A DNA stretch of 64,000 nt from Imhoffiella fuscus (lineage in GTDB: Bacteria; Pseudomonadota; Gammaproteobacteria; Chromatiales; Chromatiaceae), in assembly GCF_042682685.1 (NCBI RefSeq), contig NZ_JBHUHX010000061.1, positions 1 through 64,000 on the forward strand. The letters run 5' to 3'. The notes beneath the pieces were generated by a model. The model saw nothing but the letters and a program-made list of their open reading frames with translations, was not told the DNA's origin and made no database searches. Positions 1 to 9,594 of this stretch are shown here, piece after piece. How positions within the stretch are numbered: the stretch's first letter is position 1; each line of letters opens with the position of its first letter. Both the position numbers and the translations under genes were made by a program.

Positions 1-416
1 CGACCCGTATCCGGACTTTCAGTCCGTAGCTTCAACCCACCAGCTTTAGCTGGTGGTTGTTGAGTTAGGTTTTCAGCAATAGGCACCCATTTCTCACTTA
101 AAACCTTTTTTATATTTTTTTTACCTTTGAGCTTTTCCTTGCTGGTTTCAAGCTCCTTGAGAATTTCTGCAAGATCACTTATTAATCTATTGATAGCGCA
201 TTTATCTAATTGATCGCACATTAACAAAAATATTTCGAGACATTGAAGATAGGGTTTGTTGTCCGGCCAAGACTCGACGCACTTTTGCATTTCTGATGAT
301 ATATTAGCTAGGCTGCCAAATTGTATGAGATGATCAGCTAGCCAATCAATGCAAAAGGCATCGCCACCATTAATAGAAAAAAAAGATGTCCAGTCGCTTT
401 CAGTAGGTGGGTACAT
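1..416 (-). CDS. Unknown protein, 3' end beyond the window; coding frame runs through a REP/IS200-like hairpin pair
   Basis: An open frame starts at an ATG at 416 and stays open to the left edge (about 138 codons visible). A stop codon lies three codons upstream of the ATG, so the start is bounded. The product begins MYPPTESDWTSFF, is rich in Cys, Leu and Lys, and has a charged stretch (ILKELETSKEKLKGKKNIKK) that may be a short coiled coil. I do not recognise a family. Base composition is much lower in GC than the rest of the window, which suggests a horizontally acquired gene. The last visible residues (QPPAKAGGLKLRTESPDTG) are encoded by the palindromes at 12-56, so the element seems to have landed in the 3' end and supplied a new C-terminus. 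The start has no clear Shine-Dalgarno sequence. Confidence 0.5.
   Translation of the reverse strand, partial: MYPPTESDWTSFFSINGGDAFCIDWLADHLIQFGSLANISSEMQKCVESWPDNKPYLQCLEIFLLMCDQLDKCAINRLISDLAEILKELETSKEKLKGKKNIKKVLSEKWVPIAENLTQQPPAKAGGLKLRTESPDTG
12..58. repeat. Double hairpin of IS200/IS605-end or REP type
   Basis: Two perfect palindromes lie back to back. One has stem CGGACT/AGTCCG with a TTC loop (12-26). The other has stem CCACCAGCT/AGCTGGTGG with a TT loop (37-56). Small imperfect-loop hairpins like these are typical of the ends recognised by Y1 (TnpA/RAYT) transposases. No transposase gene is visible, so this is either a REP-type element or the terminus of an element lying outside the window. 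Confidence 0.5.
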
Positions 417-611
417 GGATTTTATCTATTGCTGCCAACTACGATTAGATATCAAGTCTGACGTCTAACTTAGACTAGTTTGCTTACACATGTGAAGCAT
501 AAATTCCTACCACTGATACACCCACAGCAAACACTTTTCGCTTTTCGCGCGTCAATATCTTACGCTCGGGCACCGGATTCGTCTTCTGATGTTGGCGGCG
601 TCCGGAAAACG
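417..611. other. Low-GC spacer without a recognisable gene
   Basis: AT-rich sequence between the left-edge gene and the integrase-like fragment. A plus-strand frame is open from 480 into the fragment, but its N-terminal half (MLTHVKHKF...) resembles nothing I know. No promoter, tRNA or repeat is evident. Confidence 0.4.
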
Positions 612-680
612 CTCTTATTGGACCAAGTGCGTGAACGTCTGCAGATCAAACATGATACCTTGCGAATCGAATTAGGCTGA
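612..680 (+). pseudogene. Fossil of the N-terminus of an integron-type (IntI) tyrosine recombinase
   Basis: The last 22 codons before the TGA at 678-680 read LLLDQVRERLQIKHDTLRIE. This closely follows the SAM-like N-terminal motif of IntI-family integrases (pattern LLDQVRERxRxKHYSxRTE). The expected continuation (xAYVxWIxRFI) and the whole catalytic domain are absent, and the frame stops immediately. It is therefore a decayed remnant, not a functional gene. It lies about 250 bp from the 3' end of tRNA-Asn, next to a low-GC region. The assignment rests on this single motif. Confidence 0.45.
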
Positions 681-880
681 TGGCCATCGGATCAGGCGCT
701 TCATTCTAGTGCGGGGGAGCGGCGTGTCCCTGCTCCAAGTCCGTTCCGGATCAATATCTGTCAGACTGACATTGCCTAGCACGCGGCGGGGCAACAACGA
801 GAATCATCGAAGACGTTCGTAGCGATGAGGGGCAAGAAGCTCCGGTACCGGAAATGCTCCGGAGTCAGTGACCTTGAGGC

Positions 881-919
881 AAAAAAAATCCCCGTGTCCG
901 TGAGAACACGAGGATTTTC
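881..919 (-). terminator. Rho-independent terminator of tRNA-Asn
   Basis: On the minus strand the arms AATCCTCGTGT and ACACGGGGATT form a stem of about 11 bp with one G-T pair, followed by a run of eight T. It lies 11 nt past the CCA end of tRNA-Asn, in the right orientation to terminate it. Confidence 0.85.
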
Positions 920-929
920 TTCACTTTTT

Positions 930-1005
930 TGGCTCCCTGGGACGGGCTCGAACCGCCGACCTAGTGATTAACAGTCACCCGCTCTACCGACTGAGCTACC
1001 AGGGA
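930..1005 (-). tRNA. tRNA-Asn (anticodon GTT)
   Basis: The 76-nt cloverleaf on the minus strand has acceptor stem TCCCTGG/CCAGGGA, discriminator G and an encoded CCA. The D-arm contains AGCTCAGTCGGTAGAGC, the anticodon loop is CTGTTAATC with anticodon GTT, and the T-arm contains GGTTCGAGCCC. It is flanked by its own promoter (1022-1050) and terminator (881-919), so it is a single-gene unit. tRNA genes are frequent integration sites, which fits the recombinase fossil nearby. Confidence 0.97.
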
Positions 1006-1021
1006 ATGTCGTGAGCGCGTA

Positions 1022-1050
1022 ATAGTAATTTCGCGCGCTTCCCGTGTCAA
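1022..1050 (-). promoter_or_regulatory. Sigma-70 promoter of tRNA-Asn
   Basis: On the minus strand a perfect -35 TTGACA (1050-1045) is followed by a 17-bp spacer and a -10 TACTAT (1027-1022), 16 bp before the mature tRNA 5' end. The sequence after the -10 is GC-rich (ACGCGC), as in stringently controlled stable-RNA promoters. Confidence 0.85.
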
Positions 1051-1144
1051 CACCCCAGCGGCCGAACAGGAGACGACCATCGCGGGAATCCAGGTGGCCT
1101 TGCAGGAACGCCGACGGGAATCGGCGCTCCTGCTGCTTTACGGG

Positions 1145-2329
1145 CTAGGCGACCGCCTTGGCGATGCGGTCGAGTGCCTGTTCCAGGTTCTCGCGGCTGG
1201 TGGCGATGGAGATGCGCACGTGGCCGCCGAGTCCGAAGGCGGAGCCGGGGACGAGGGCGACTCCGGCCTTCTCGATCAGGTATTCGGCCAGATCCAGGTC
1301 GTTCTTGATGCCGTCCATACGTTCGACCAGCTTCTGCACCTTGGGAAAGACATAGAAGGTGCCATCGGTTGGGAGACAGTCGACGCCCGGGATCTGATTG
1401 AGCCGATCGACGACGAAATCGTGGCGCTCCTTGAAGGACTTGAGCATGATGGCGATGCAGTCCTGCGGACCCTCCAGGGCCGCCTGGGCCGCGACCTGCG
1501 AGATGGAGGCCGGGTTGGAGGTACTCTGCGACTGCACCTTCTTCATCGCCTTGATGATCTCTGCCGGGCCGCCCGCGTAGCCGATGCGCCAGCCGGTCAT
1601 GGAGTAGGCCTTGGAGACGCCGTTCAGCACCAGGGTGCGGGGTGCCAGGTCCGGACAGGCATTGAGGATGTTGACGAAGGGCTCGGAGCTCCAACGGATG
1701 TGCTCGTACATGTCGTCGGAGGCGATGACGATGCGCGGATACTCGCGCAGCACCTCGCCGAGCGCCTCCAGCTCGGCGCGGCTGTAGGCCATGCCGGTGG
1801 GGTTGGAGGGGCTGTTGATGACGACCAGCCGGGTCTTCTCGTTGATCGCGCCCCGAAGCTGGGCGGGTGTGATCTTGAATGCCTGTTCGGCACCGGCATG
1901 AATGAACACCGGCAGAGCGCCAGCGAGCAGGGTCATGTCGGGATAGGACACCCAGTAGGGCGCTGGAATCACCACCTCGTCGCCCGGATCGAGCAACGCC
2001 TGAGCCAGATTGAAGAAGCTCTGCTTGCCGCCACAGGACACCAGAATCTGATCCAGGCTGTAGTCGAGACCATTATCCCGCTTGTACTTGTCGATGATCG
2101 CCTGCTTGAGCTCGGTGGTACCATCGACCGCTGTATATTTGGTGAAGCCGCTCTCGATGGCCTTGATGGCGGCGGTCTTGATGTGATCCGGGGTATCGAA
2201 ATCGGGTTCACCGGCTCCGAGTCCGATCACGTCTTTGCCCTCGGCGCGCAGCGCCTTGGCGCGTGCGGTGATGGCGAGCGTGGCGGATGGCTTGACGGCC
2301 TGGACGCGGGCGGCGAGTTTGATGGTCAT
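1145..2329 (-). CDS. aspC: Aspartate aminotransferase (class I PLP-dependent)
   Basis: The 394-residue product belongs to the class I aminotransferases of the AspC/AatA type. It transfers the amino group between aspartate and 2-oxoglutarate in the cytoplasm; some members also use prephenate. Visible hallmarks are SNPTG (174-178), SDDMYEH (204-210) with the cofactor-binding Asp, the Schiff-base lysine K240 in VSKAYSMTGWR, and Y125 in the cofactor stacking region. The start is set at MTIKLAARV, where homologues begin. A longer frame to 2434 would overlap the divergent uvrB leader and is not needed. It is transcribed away from uvrB, with a 151-bp gap and no consensus LexA box. Whether it also acts as prephenate aminotransferase cannot be read from sequence alone. 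Confidence 0.93.
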   Translation of the reverse strand: MTIKLAARVQAVKPSATLAITARAKALRAEGKDVIGLGAGEPDFDTPDHIKTAAIKAIESGFTKYTAVDGTTELKQAIIDKYKRDNGLDYSLDQILVSCGGKQSFFNLAQALLDPGDEVVIPAPYWVSYPDMTLLAGALPVFIHAGAEQAFKITPAQLRGAINEKTRLVVINSPSNPTGMAYSRAELEALGEVLREYPRIVIASDDMYEHIRWSSEPFVNILNACPDLAPRTLVLNGVSKAYSMTGWRIGYAGGPAEIIKAMKKVQSQSTSNPASISQVAAQAALEGPQDCIAIMLKSFKERHDFVVDRLNQIPGVDCLPTDGTFYVFPKVQKLVERMDGIKNDLDLAEYLIEKAGVALVPGSAFGLGGHVRISIATSRENLEQALDRIAKAVA

Positions 2330-2480
2330 CGGCGGTGTTCTCTGGGTTCCTGCGGTGGCTGAATACACTGTTGCAACATCCAATAATAGCGAAACGCCCG
2401 GATCCCGGCACGCGCATCGCGCGCCACGCAACATAGATCCCGAATGCAGTCGGCACGCCCGTCCCCACGAGGTTCATTCG

Positions 2481-4490
<2,010 letters not shown>

Positions 4491-4494
4491 GGGG

Positions 4495-5289
4495 ATGCGA
4501 GCGATGCGCATGCCCGATCGCTGGATCCGAAGACTCGTCCTCGCCGGAGTCTATCTCTTTGCGGTCACCGCCAACGCCGATTCGCTCCGACCGGAGACGC
4601 CCCGATTCGGCTATCGGATCCTGGCCAGCTACCCGCACGATCCGAGCGCCTTCACCCAGGGTCTGATTTACGTGGACGGCCAGTTGTTCGAGGGCACGGG
4701 CCATTATTACGGACAGTCATCACTCCGCCGGGTGGACCTTGAGACGGGGCGGATCGAGCAGGAGATCCGTCTCTCGCCCCGACTCTTCGGGGAGGGCATC
4801 ACGCTCTGGCGGAACCGGCTGATCCAACTGACCTGGCGCGAACATCTAGCGATCGTCTACGACCGCGACAGCTTCGCCCGGTTGGAGACCTTCCGGTATG
4901 AAGGGGAGGGCTGGGGTCTCACCCATGACGAACGCCATTGGATCATGAGCGACGGCACCCAGGTGCTGCGCTTCATCGATCCCGATTCGCACCGGGTCGT
5001 GCGCCGACTGAGCGTACTGGACCAGGGTCGGCCGGTGCGCGATCTCAACGAGCTTGAATACATCCAGGGCGAGGTCTGGGCCAACCTCTGGAAGCGCGAT
5101 CTGATCGCGCGGATCGATCCTGAAACCGGGGCGGTGAGGTCGTATCTGGATCTCTCTGGCCTCGCCCCGGCCGGACTGAGTCGGGAGGCCGTGCTCAACG
5201 GAATCGCCTACGACGCCACGAACGGACGGCTGTTCGTGACCGGCAAGTATTGGCCCAGGCTCTACCAGATCGAGGTGGTTCCGAGGTAA
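4495..5289 (+). CDS. Exported glutaminyl-peptide cyclotransferase (glutamine cyclotransferase family)
   Basis: The 264-residue product matches the bacterial/plant-type glutamine cyclotransferases, a five-bladed beta-propeller family that converts N-terminal Gln to pyroglutamate. Signature stretches are YPHDPSAFTQGLIYVDGQLFEGTG-like residues near 50-75, NELEYIQGEVWANLW (about 182-196) and VLNGIAYD near the end. An N-terminal signal peptide (hydrophobic LVLAGVYLFAV, cleavage after ANA) predicts periplasmic location. Three in-frame ATG codons lie within the first six codons, so the exact start is uncertain. It directly follows uvrB, but no functional link is obvious. Confidence 0.85.
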   Translation: MRAMRMPDRWIRRLVLAGVYLFAVTANADSLRPETPRFGYRILASYPHDPSAFTQGLIYVDGQLFEGTGHYYGQSSLRRVDLETGRIEQEIRLSPRLFGEGITLWRNRLIQLTWREHLAIVYDRDSFARLETFRYEGEGWGLTHDERHWIMSDGTQVLRFIDPDSHRVVRRLSVLDQGRPVRDLNELEYIQGEVWANLWKRDLIARIDPETGAVRSYLDLSGLAPAGLSREAVLNGIAYDATNGRLFVTGKYWPRLYQIEVVPR

Positions 5290-5293
5290 GCGA

Positions 5294-5896
5294 TCATTCA
5301 GAGCCAGCGGCCATGAACTCCACCACCTCGCACAGGAAGTGGCCGAGCATCAGGTGGACCTCTTGGATCCTCGGGGTCTCGCGCGAAGGAACCGCCAACC
5401 GGATCTGGGCGCTGGCGGGCAAGTCGTCATGGGCGGCGCCGGTCAGCAGCACGGTCAGCAGGCCGCGCTCGGCGGCCGTGTCCAGGGCGCGCACCACGTT
5501 GGGCGAGCGACCGCTGGTGGACAAGGCCCAGAGCACGTCGCCCGGCCGGGCCAGGGCATCGATCTGACGCGCGAACACCTCGTCGAACGAGAAATCGTTC
5601 GCGACCGCCGAGGCGGCGCTGGTGTCGAAGCCGAGTGCGATCGCGGGCAGCGGGCGACGGGTCTTGTTGAGAAAGGGACCGATCAGCTCGCCGCTCAAAT
5701 GGGTCGCCTCGCCGGCACTCCCCCCATTGCCGCAAATGAAGAGCGTTCCACCGCGCTCGATAGCCTCAGCGGTGCGGGTGGCCGCAGCCAGGGTCGACTC
5801 CAGCAACGACTCGTCGGCGCGAACCGCCTCCAGCAGGGCGAGTGTGGAGTCGAGTCGCTGATCGAGCAGTGTGGCGATAAAGGAGTCTTGGGTCAT
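5294..5896 (-). CDS. gmhA: SIS-domain phosphoheptose isomerase-like protein
   Basis: A 200-residue single-SIS-domain protein. The phosphosugar-binding signature CGNGGSAGEATHLSGEL begins at residue 55. STSGRSPNVV (about 125-134) and the late helix QEVHLMLGH follow. This is the pattern of sedoheptulose-7-phosphate isomerase GmhA and its paralogue DiaA. GmhA makes D-glycero-D-manno-heptose-7-phosphate for the LPS core; DiaA binds DnaA. No heptose or LPS genes are adjacent, and the gene converges on the glutamine cyclotransferase, so context does not separate the two roles. GmhA is the more likely reading given the complete isomerase motifs. Confidence 0.75.
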   Translation of the reverse strand: MTQDSFIATLLDQRLDSTLALLEAVRADESLLESTLAAATRTAEAIERGGTLFICGNGGSAGEATHLSGELIGPFLNKTRRPLPAIALGFDTSAASAVANDFSFDEVFARQIDALARPGDVLWALSTSGRSPNVVRALDTAAERGLLTVLLTGAAHDDLPASAQIRLAVPSRETPRIQEVHLMLGHFLCEVVEFMAAGSE

Positions 5897-6413
5897 GATT
5901 GGGATAGAAATGATGATGGGTAACTGAGAAGCCGATCTGCTGGATAGGATCGAAATCGATCAGCCCTCGGCATGCTTGCGGTCCTCGCCCTCCTGACGAC
6001 GCTCGGTCTCCGTCTGGCGTCGCGCCTCCCAAGACCTCCCCGCGCCGGAGCAGACATGAGCAGGCCCTGAAAGGGCCACTCCGGCTGAGTCGCGGTCATG
6101 GCTGCGTCCTCGCTGCACGCTGCACAGCGGTGGGGTGTAAAAGGTCCGCCTGACGTGGACGGAACATGATGCGACTCGACAGACGAGCAGACAAGGCCGA
6201 AATCCAGATGAGCGGCAAACTCCGCCGTTGATTTGTGTCCACGCAGCGTATAGCTAAAGACGGCTGGGCAACCGGCATCCAAAGCGCCTTCCCGCTGCGA
6301 TCCAAACCGGATCTCACCAAATCCATGCACGGCGCCGATACGGAACACCGTCGAGCACTGTCACTGGCCCCATCGGGCCTTTTACCGACGAGAACGCCTT
6401 CTGGAGAACAACG
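5897..6413. other. Intergenic region of 517 bp without a confident gene
   Basis: Lies between the divergently transcribed isomerase and the carbonic anhydrase. Two minus-strand frames are open across most of it. One (about 6250 down to 5960) ends in a highly charged tail reading SWEARRQTETERRQEGEDRK but has no start codon; the other begins with an ATG and continues into the isomerase promoter region. Neither resembles a known protein. It may be a decayed gene or an unannotated repeat. GGCCCCATCGGGCC near 6365 is a small palindrome upstream of the carbonic anhydrase start. Confidence 0.3.
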
Positions 6414-7154
6414 ATGAGAAAAAGCATGCTGGCTGCGAGCGTCATTCTGGCGTCTGGGTGTGCCCACCAGACCCCGCATCAAGCCCCGCATTGGGGCTAT
6501 ATGGGCGCGGAGGGACCGGTTCATTGGGGCGAACTGGATCCGAAATACACCGTCTGCGCCTCCGGCAAGAACCAGTCGCCGATCGATCTGTCCGGCTTCA
6601 TCGAAGCCGACCTGAAACCCTTCCCCATCGACTACCAGAGCGGTGGCACCGAGATTCTCAACAACGGGCACACCATTCAGGTCAATTACGCACCGGGAAG
6701 CACGATCGCGATCGATGGCCATCGATTCGAACTCAAGCAGTATCACTTCCATGCACCGAGCGAGAACCATATCGGTGGCAAGTCCTATCCCATGGAGGCC
6801 CATCTGGTCCACGCCGATGCCGACGGTAATCTGGCCGTGATCGCGGTGATGTTCGTCGAGGGTCGGGAGAACGCCTCCATCGCCAAGGCCTGGTCGCAGA
6901 TCCCCATGGAGGCGGGGACGAAGGTCGCGCTCTCAGGCCAACTCGACGCGCGCGATCTGCTGCCGCGCAAACGGGCCTATTATCGCTTCAACGGCTCGCT
7001 GACCACGCCGCCCTGTTCCGAGGGCGTCCGCTGGCTGGTGATGAAGGAGCCGGTCAGTGTCTCCAAGGCGCAGGTCGAGGCGTTCGAGCACGTCATGCAC
7101 CACCCCAACAACCGGCCGGTACAGCCGGTGAACGCCCGTCCGGTTCTCCGCTGA
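6414..7154 (+). CDS. cah: Alpha-class carbonic anhydrase, probable lipoprotein
   Basis: A 246-residue zinc enzyme that interconverts CO2 and bicarbonate in the periplasm or at the cell surface. The zinc ligands are H111 and H113 in QYHFHAPSEN and H130 in EAHLVH. NQSPIDL (53-59) and SLTTPPCSEG are alpha-class signatures. C48 and C201 are placed to form the conserved disulfide. The short N-terminus MRKSMLAASVILASGC ends in a lipobox-like LASGC, suggesting a lipid anchor instead of a free periplasmic enzyme; position -3 is Ala, so a normal signal peptide is not excluded. A GGAGA ribosome-binding site precedes the ATG. In an autotroph it could supply inorganic carbon; this is inference. Confidence 0.92.
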   Translation: MRKSMLAASVILASGCAHQTPHQAPHWGYMGAEGPVHWGELDPKYTVCASGKNQSPIDLSGFIEADLKPFPIDYQSGGTEILNNGHTIQVNYAPGSTIAIDGHRFELKQYHFHAPSENHIGGKSYPMEAHLVHADADGNLAVIAVMFVEGRENASIAKAWSQIPMEAGTKVALSGQLDARDLLPRKRAYYRFNGSLTTPPCSEGVRWLVMKEPVSVSKAQVEAFEHVMHHPNNRPVQPVNARPVLR

Positions 7155-7185
7155 CGCACGCCGATCGGATCCCGAGCGACACCGA

Positions 7186-7575
7186 TCACTCGGGATCCGA
7201 TTCGCCCCTCTCGCCGAAGGTTTCGGCCAGCCGATCCATATATTGCTGCTGAACCGCGTCGCCCAGTCCATGGCCGCGCCCCTCGGACAACCGGGTTTCG
7301 AGCAGACGCAAACGGCGTAGATGACGGCTGCGCTCGCCCGGATCCTCGGCGCGAGCGATCAGAGCCTCGACGTCCTTGATCTCGCGCAGCGCCTCCAGCT
7401 CTGGAGGCAGATAACCGGCCCCCTTCAGCAGCCGATAGCCGGCCCGCAGATGCTCGGGCACCATCGACAGATCCTCATGCGGAATCGGCTTGCCCTCTCC
7501 GGCCAGATTGGACAGTTCTCCGCGCTCGATGGCGCGCTGAATATGCTGTTCGGCGAGTTGATCGATCAGATCCAT
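7186..7575 (-). CDS. DUF1992 (DnaJ-C28 conserved domain) protein
   Basis: A 129-residue soluble, highly charged protein matching the DUF1992 / DJC28 domain. The N-terminal block has the family pattern DxLAExxIxxAxxRGEFxNLxGxGKPL, seen here as IDQLAEQHIQRAIERGELSN followed by LAGEGKPIP, with YRLLKGAGYLPPELE (about 48-62) after it. Despite its distant naming there is no J domain and no HPD motif. The molecular function of the family is unknown. It converges on the carbonic anhydrase gene and lies 22 bp downstream of the iron-sulfur oxidoreductase reading in the same direction, so it may share its transcript. Confidence 0.8.
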   Translation of the reverse strand: MDLIDQLAEQHIQRAIERGELSNLAGEGKPIPHEDLSMVPEHLRAGYRLLKGAGYLPPELEALREIKDVEALIARAEDPGERSRHLRRLRLLETRLSEGRGHGLGDAVQQQYMDRLAETFGERGESDPE

Positions 7576-7597
7576 TGGGGCCTCATCTGTTCCGAAA

Positions 7598-8958
7598 TCA
7601 GTCCAAGGTTCGCCTATCTAGCGACTCCCGCAGCAGAATCGCCAGATGACGCGGACGGACGTCGCCGTGTGCACGCATCTGCTGACGGCACGAGAAGCCG
7701 TTGGCCACCACGCGCGCAATGGGCTTGGCGCGCAATGCCGGCATCAGATCCTGCTCGGCCATCTCGGAGGCCATGTCGGCATGCTCGACCTCCAGCCCGA
7801 AGGTGCCGGCCATGCCGCAACAGCCGGCGTCGATGGGTGTGAAATCGTGATCCGGGATCGCCTTGAGCACGCGCCGCATCGATTTCATGGCACCGACCGC
7901 CTTCTGATGACAGTGACCGTGCACCAGGGTTTCGCCCTCCGGCAACGCGGCGAGCGGTAGATTCAGACGCTTGGCGGTGATCTCGCGCGCCAGAAATTCC
8001 TCGAACAGCAGGATCTGCTTGCCGACCTGCTCCACCGTCTCACCGAGCCCCAGCGCCTGGGCGTCGTCGCGCAGCCCCAGCACGCAGGACGCCTCCAGCC
8101 CGACCAGGATGCGGCCCGCCTCCAGGTGCGGGCGCACCGCCTCGGCCAGCCGCCGGACCTCGTCGCGCGCCTGGTCTATCATGCCCTGAGCCAGATAGGT
8201 CCGACCACAGCAGAGCGGCCGCGACGGATCGGGGCTGGAGTCGTCCGGCTCGGCAATCCGCACCGAATAGCCGCCCGCCTTCAGCACCGCCAGGGCGGAT
8301 TCGGCGATCTCCGGCTCGAAATAGCGGGTGAAGGTGTCGACCAGCAGCACGACCTCGGGCCGATCCTCGACGGCTGGCGCATCGTCCGGATCAGGCGCGC
8401 TGAACGGCTTGGCGACTGGCTCGGGTAGCGGACATTCGGCATGCAGCCCCAGCCAGCGTGCGCTCAGACGGGCGAGCCAGGGCGAGCGGTTGCGCCAACG
8501 GATCAGACCCGCAGCCAGGGCGCACGATGCAGCCAGCGCGGCGCATGGGCGAACAGCCGGTTGCGCAGACCCACGCCCCAGCGGGCCGCGCGCTGGGCCA
8601 TGTATTCGACCTTGATCAGGGCCATGTCGACACTGGCCTCGCACTCGCGTTTGCAGCCCTTGCAGGCCACGCAGAGATCCATGGCCTCGGCCAGGGTCGG
8701 ATCCTGGAGCGCCCGGTCGACCAGATCGCTGGAGAGCGCCGTCTTCAGCAGCTTGACCCGCCCGCCGGTGGAGAGGTGCGGGTTTCCAGTGACCTTGAAG
8801 CTCGGACACATGAGCTGCTTGCCGTCGGTCTGACACTGTCCACTGTTGATGCAGACCGCCACGGCCTTGGCGAAATCGCCGCCCTGCTTGGGGATGTCGG
8901 CGTAGGCGTCGCCCATGCCGGCATCCTTGTAGGCCGACCAGTCGAGATAGGTCTTCAT
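7598..8958 (-). pseudogene. Iron-sulfur oxidoreductase (GlpC / YdiJ C-terminal type) interrupted by a frameshift
   Basis: Two overlapping frames together encode one protein of about 450 residues. The 5' part (ATG 8958, after GGAGACG) reads MKTYLDWSAY and carries the first Fe-S region (C36, C42, C51 in CINSGQCQTDGKQLMCPSFK) and a second cluster, CVACKGCKREC. It stops at 8503-8505 after RAPWLRV. The continuation is in another frame from about 8530 and has two CCG-type cysteine domains (LCCGRTYL; HCHQKAVG...DAGCCGMAGTFG). The whole resembles the C-terminal Fe-S half of FAD-linked oxidases (D-lactate/2-hydroxyglutarate dehydrogenase, YdiJ family), as a stand-alone protein without the FAD domain. 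Either a true one-base mutation or a sequencing error at about 8505-8530 would give this pattern. Confidence 0.75.
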
Positions 8959-9594
8959 CGCACGTCTCCGATCATGGGCATGGCTTGTCCGGCGTCTTGG
9001 GAAATGGAATGGGGCGGAACGGGTAGGTCGATCCGAAACAGCCAGCGAATCGATACGATATCGGCAGGATGCACGGCTCGGCCCAGTCGAACGGGCGCGA
9101 AATCCGTCCCCGCGAAGCAAAGATCCTCGCCACGCGAGACCGCTATCTATGCTACCACCCGCCACCGAATGCTCGATATGGCGCCACAATTCGTGCGACC
9201 GGCGAGCCGATTCTCGGCGCGATTCGCCGCACACGCGCCCGCATAAAAAACCGCAACGCATCACATTTCAACTAACCGCGCCTTGGTTGAAAACGGCACT
9301 CAGAACAACGGATTGGTGCCGTCCTCCATCGCCCTTGTCGGCCGAAAACCCAGACCACTCGACTCGCAAAGATCCCATAAACGCGCACTGGATCCCATCG
9401 CAAAAACATGAAGAAGTCATTGCGACAAGTAGGGTTTAGAATCTCCACCAGCTCGCCAGACTTCACCAACGTCCATTCCCGCTACAGCGCGTGAGGATGT
9501 CGACGAGGCTCCGTGTCCGAACACCGCTTCCAAGCGTTATTCGATCCGCGCTGGAGGCGCATTGCCCTTTCTTGTCTCCCTCCCAGGCACACAG
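8959..9594. other. Divergent intergenic region of 636 bp
   Basis: Separates the start of the iron-sulfur gene from the start of the chemoreceptor. All short frames lack family features. The left half is GC-rich; the centre (about 9240-9440) is less GC-rich, with A-tracts, and is the likeliest promoter zone. I see no clear sigma-70 or sigma-28 consensus, no repeat and no RNA gene. Confidence 0.4.

Noticed and set aside
2330..2480. LexA box upstream of uvrB
   Set aside because: No CTGT-N8-ACAG match in the gap; CTGTTGCAACAT is only a half match.
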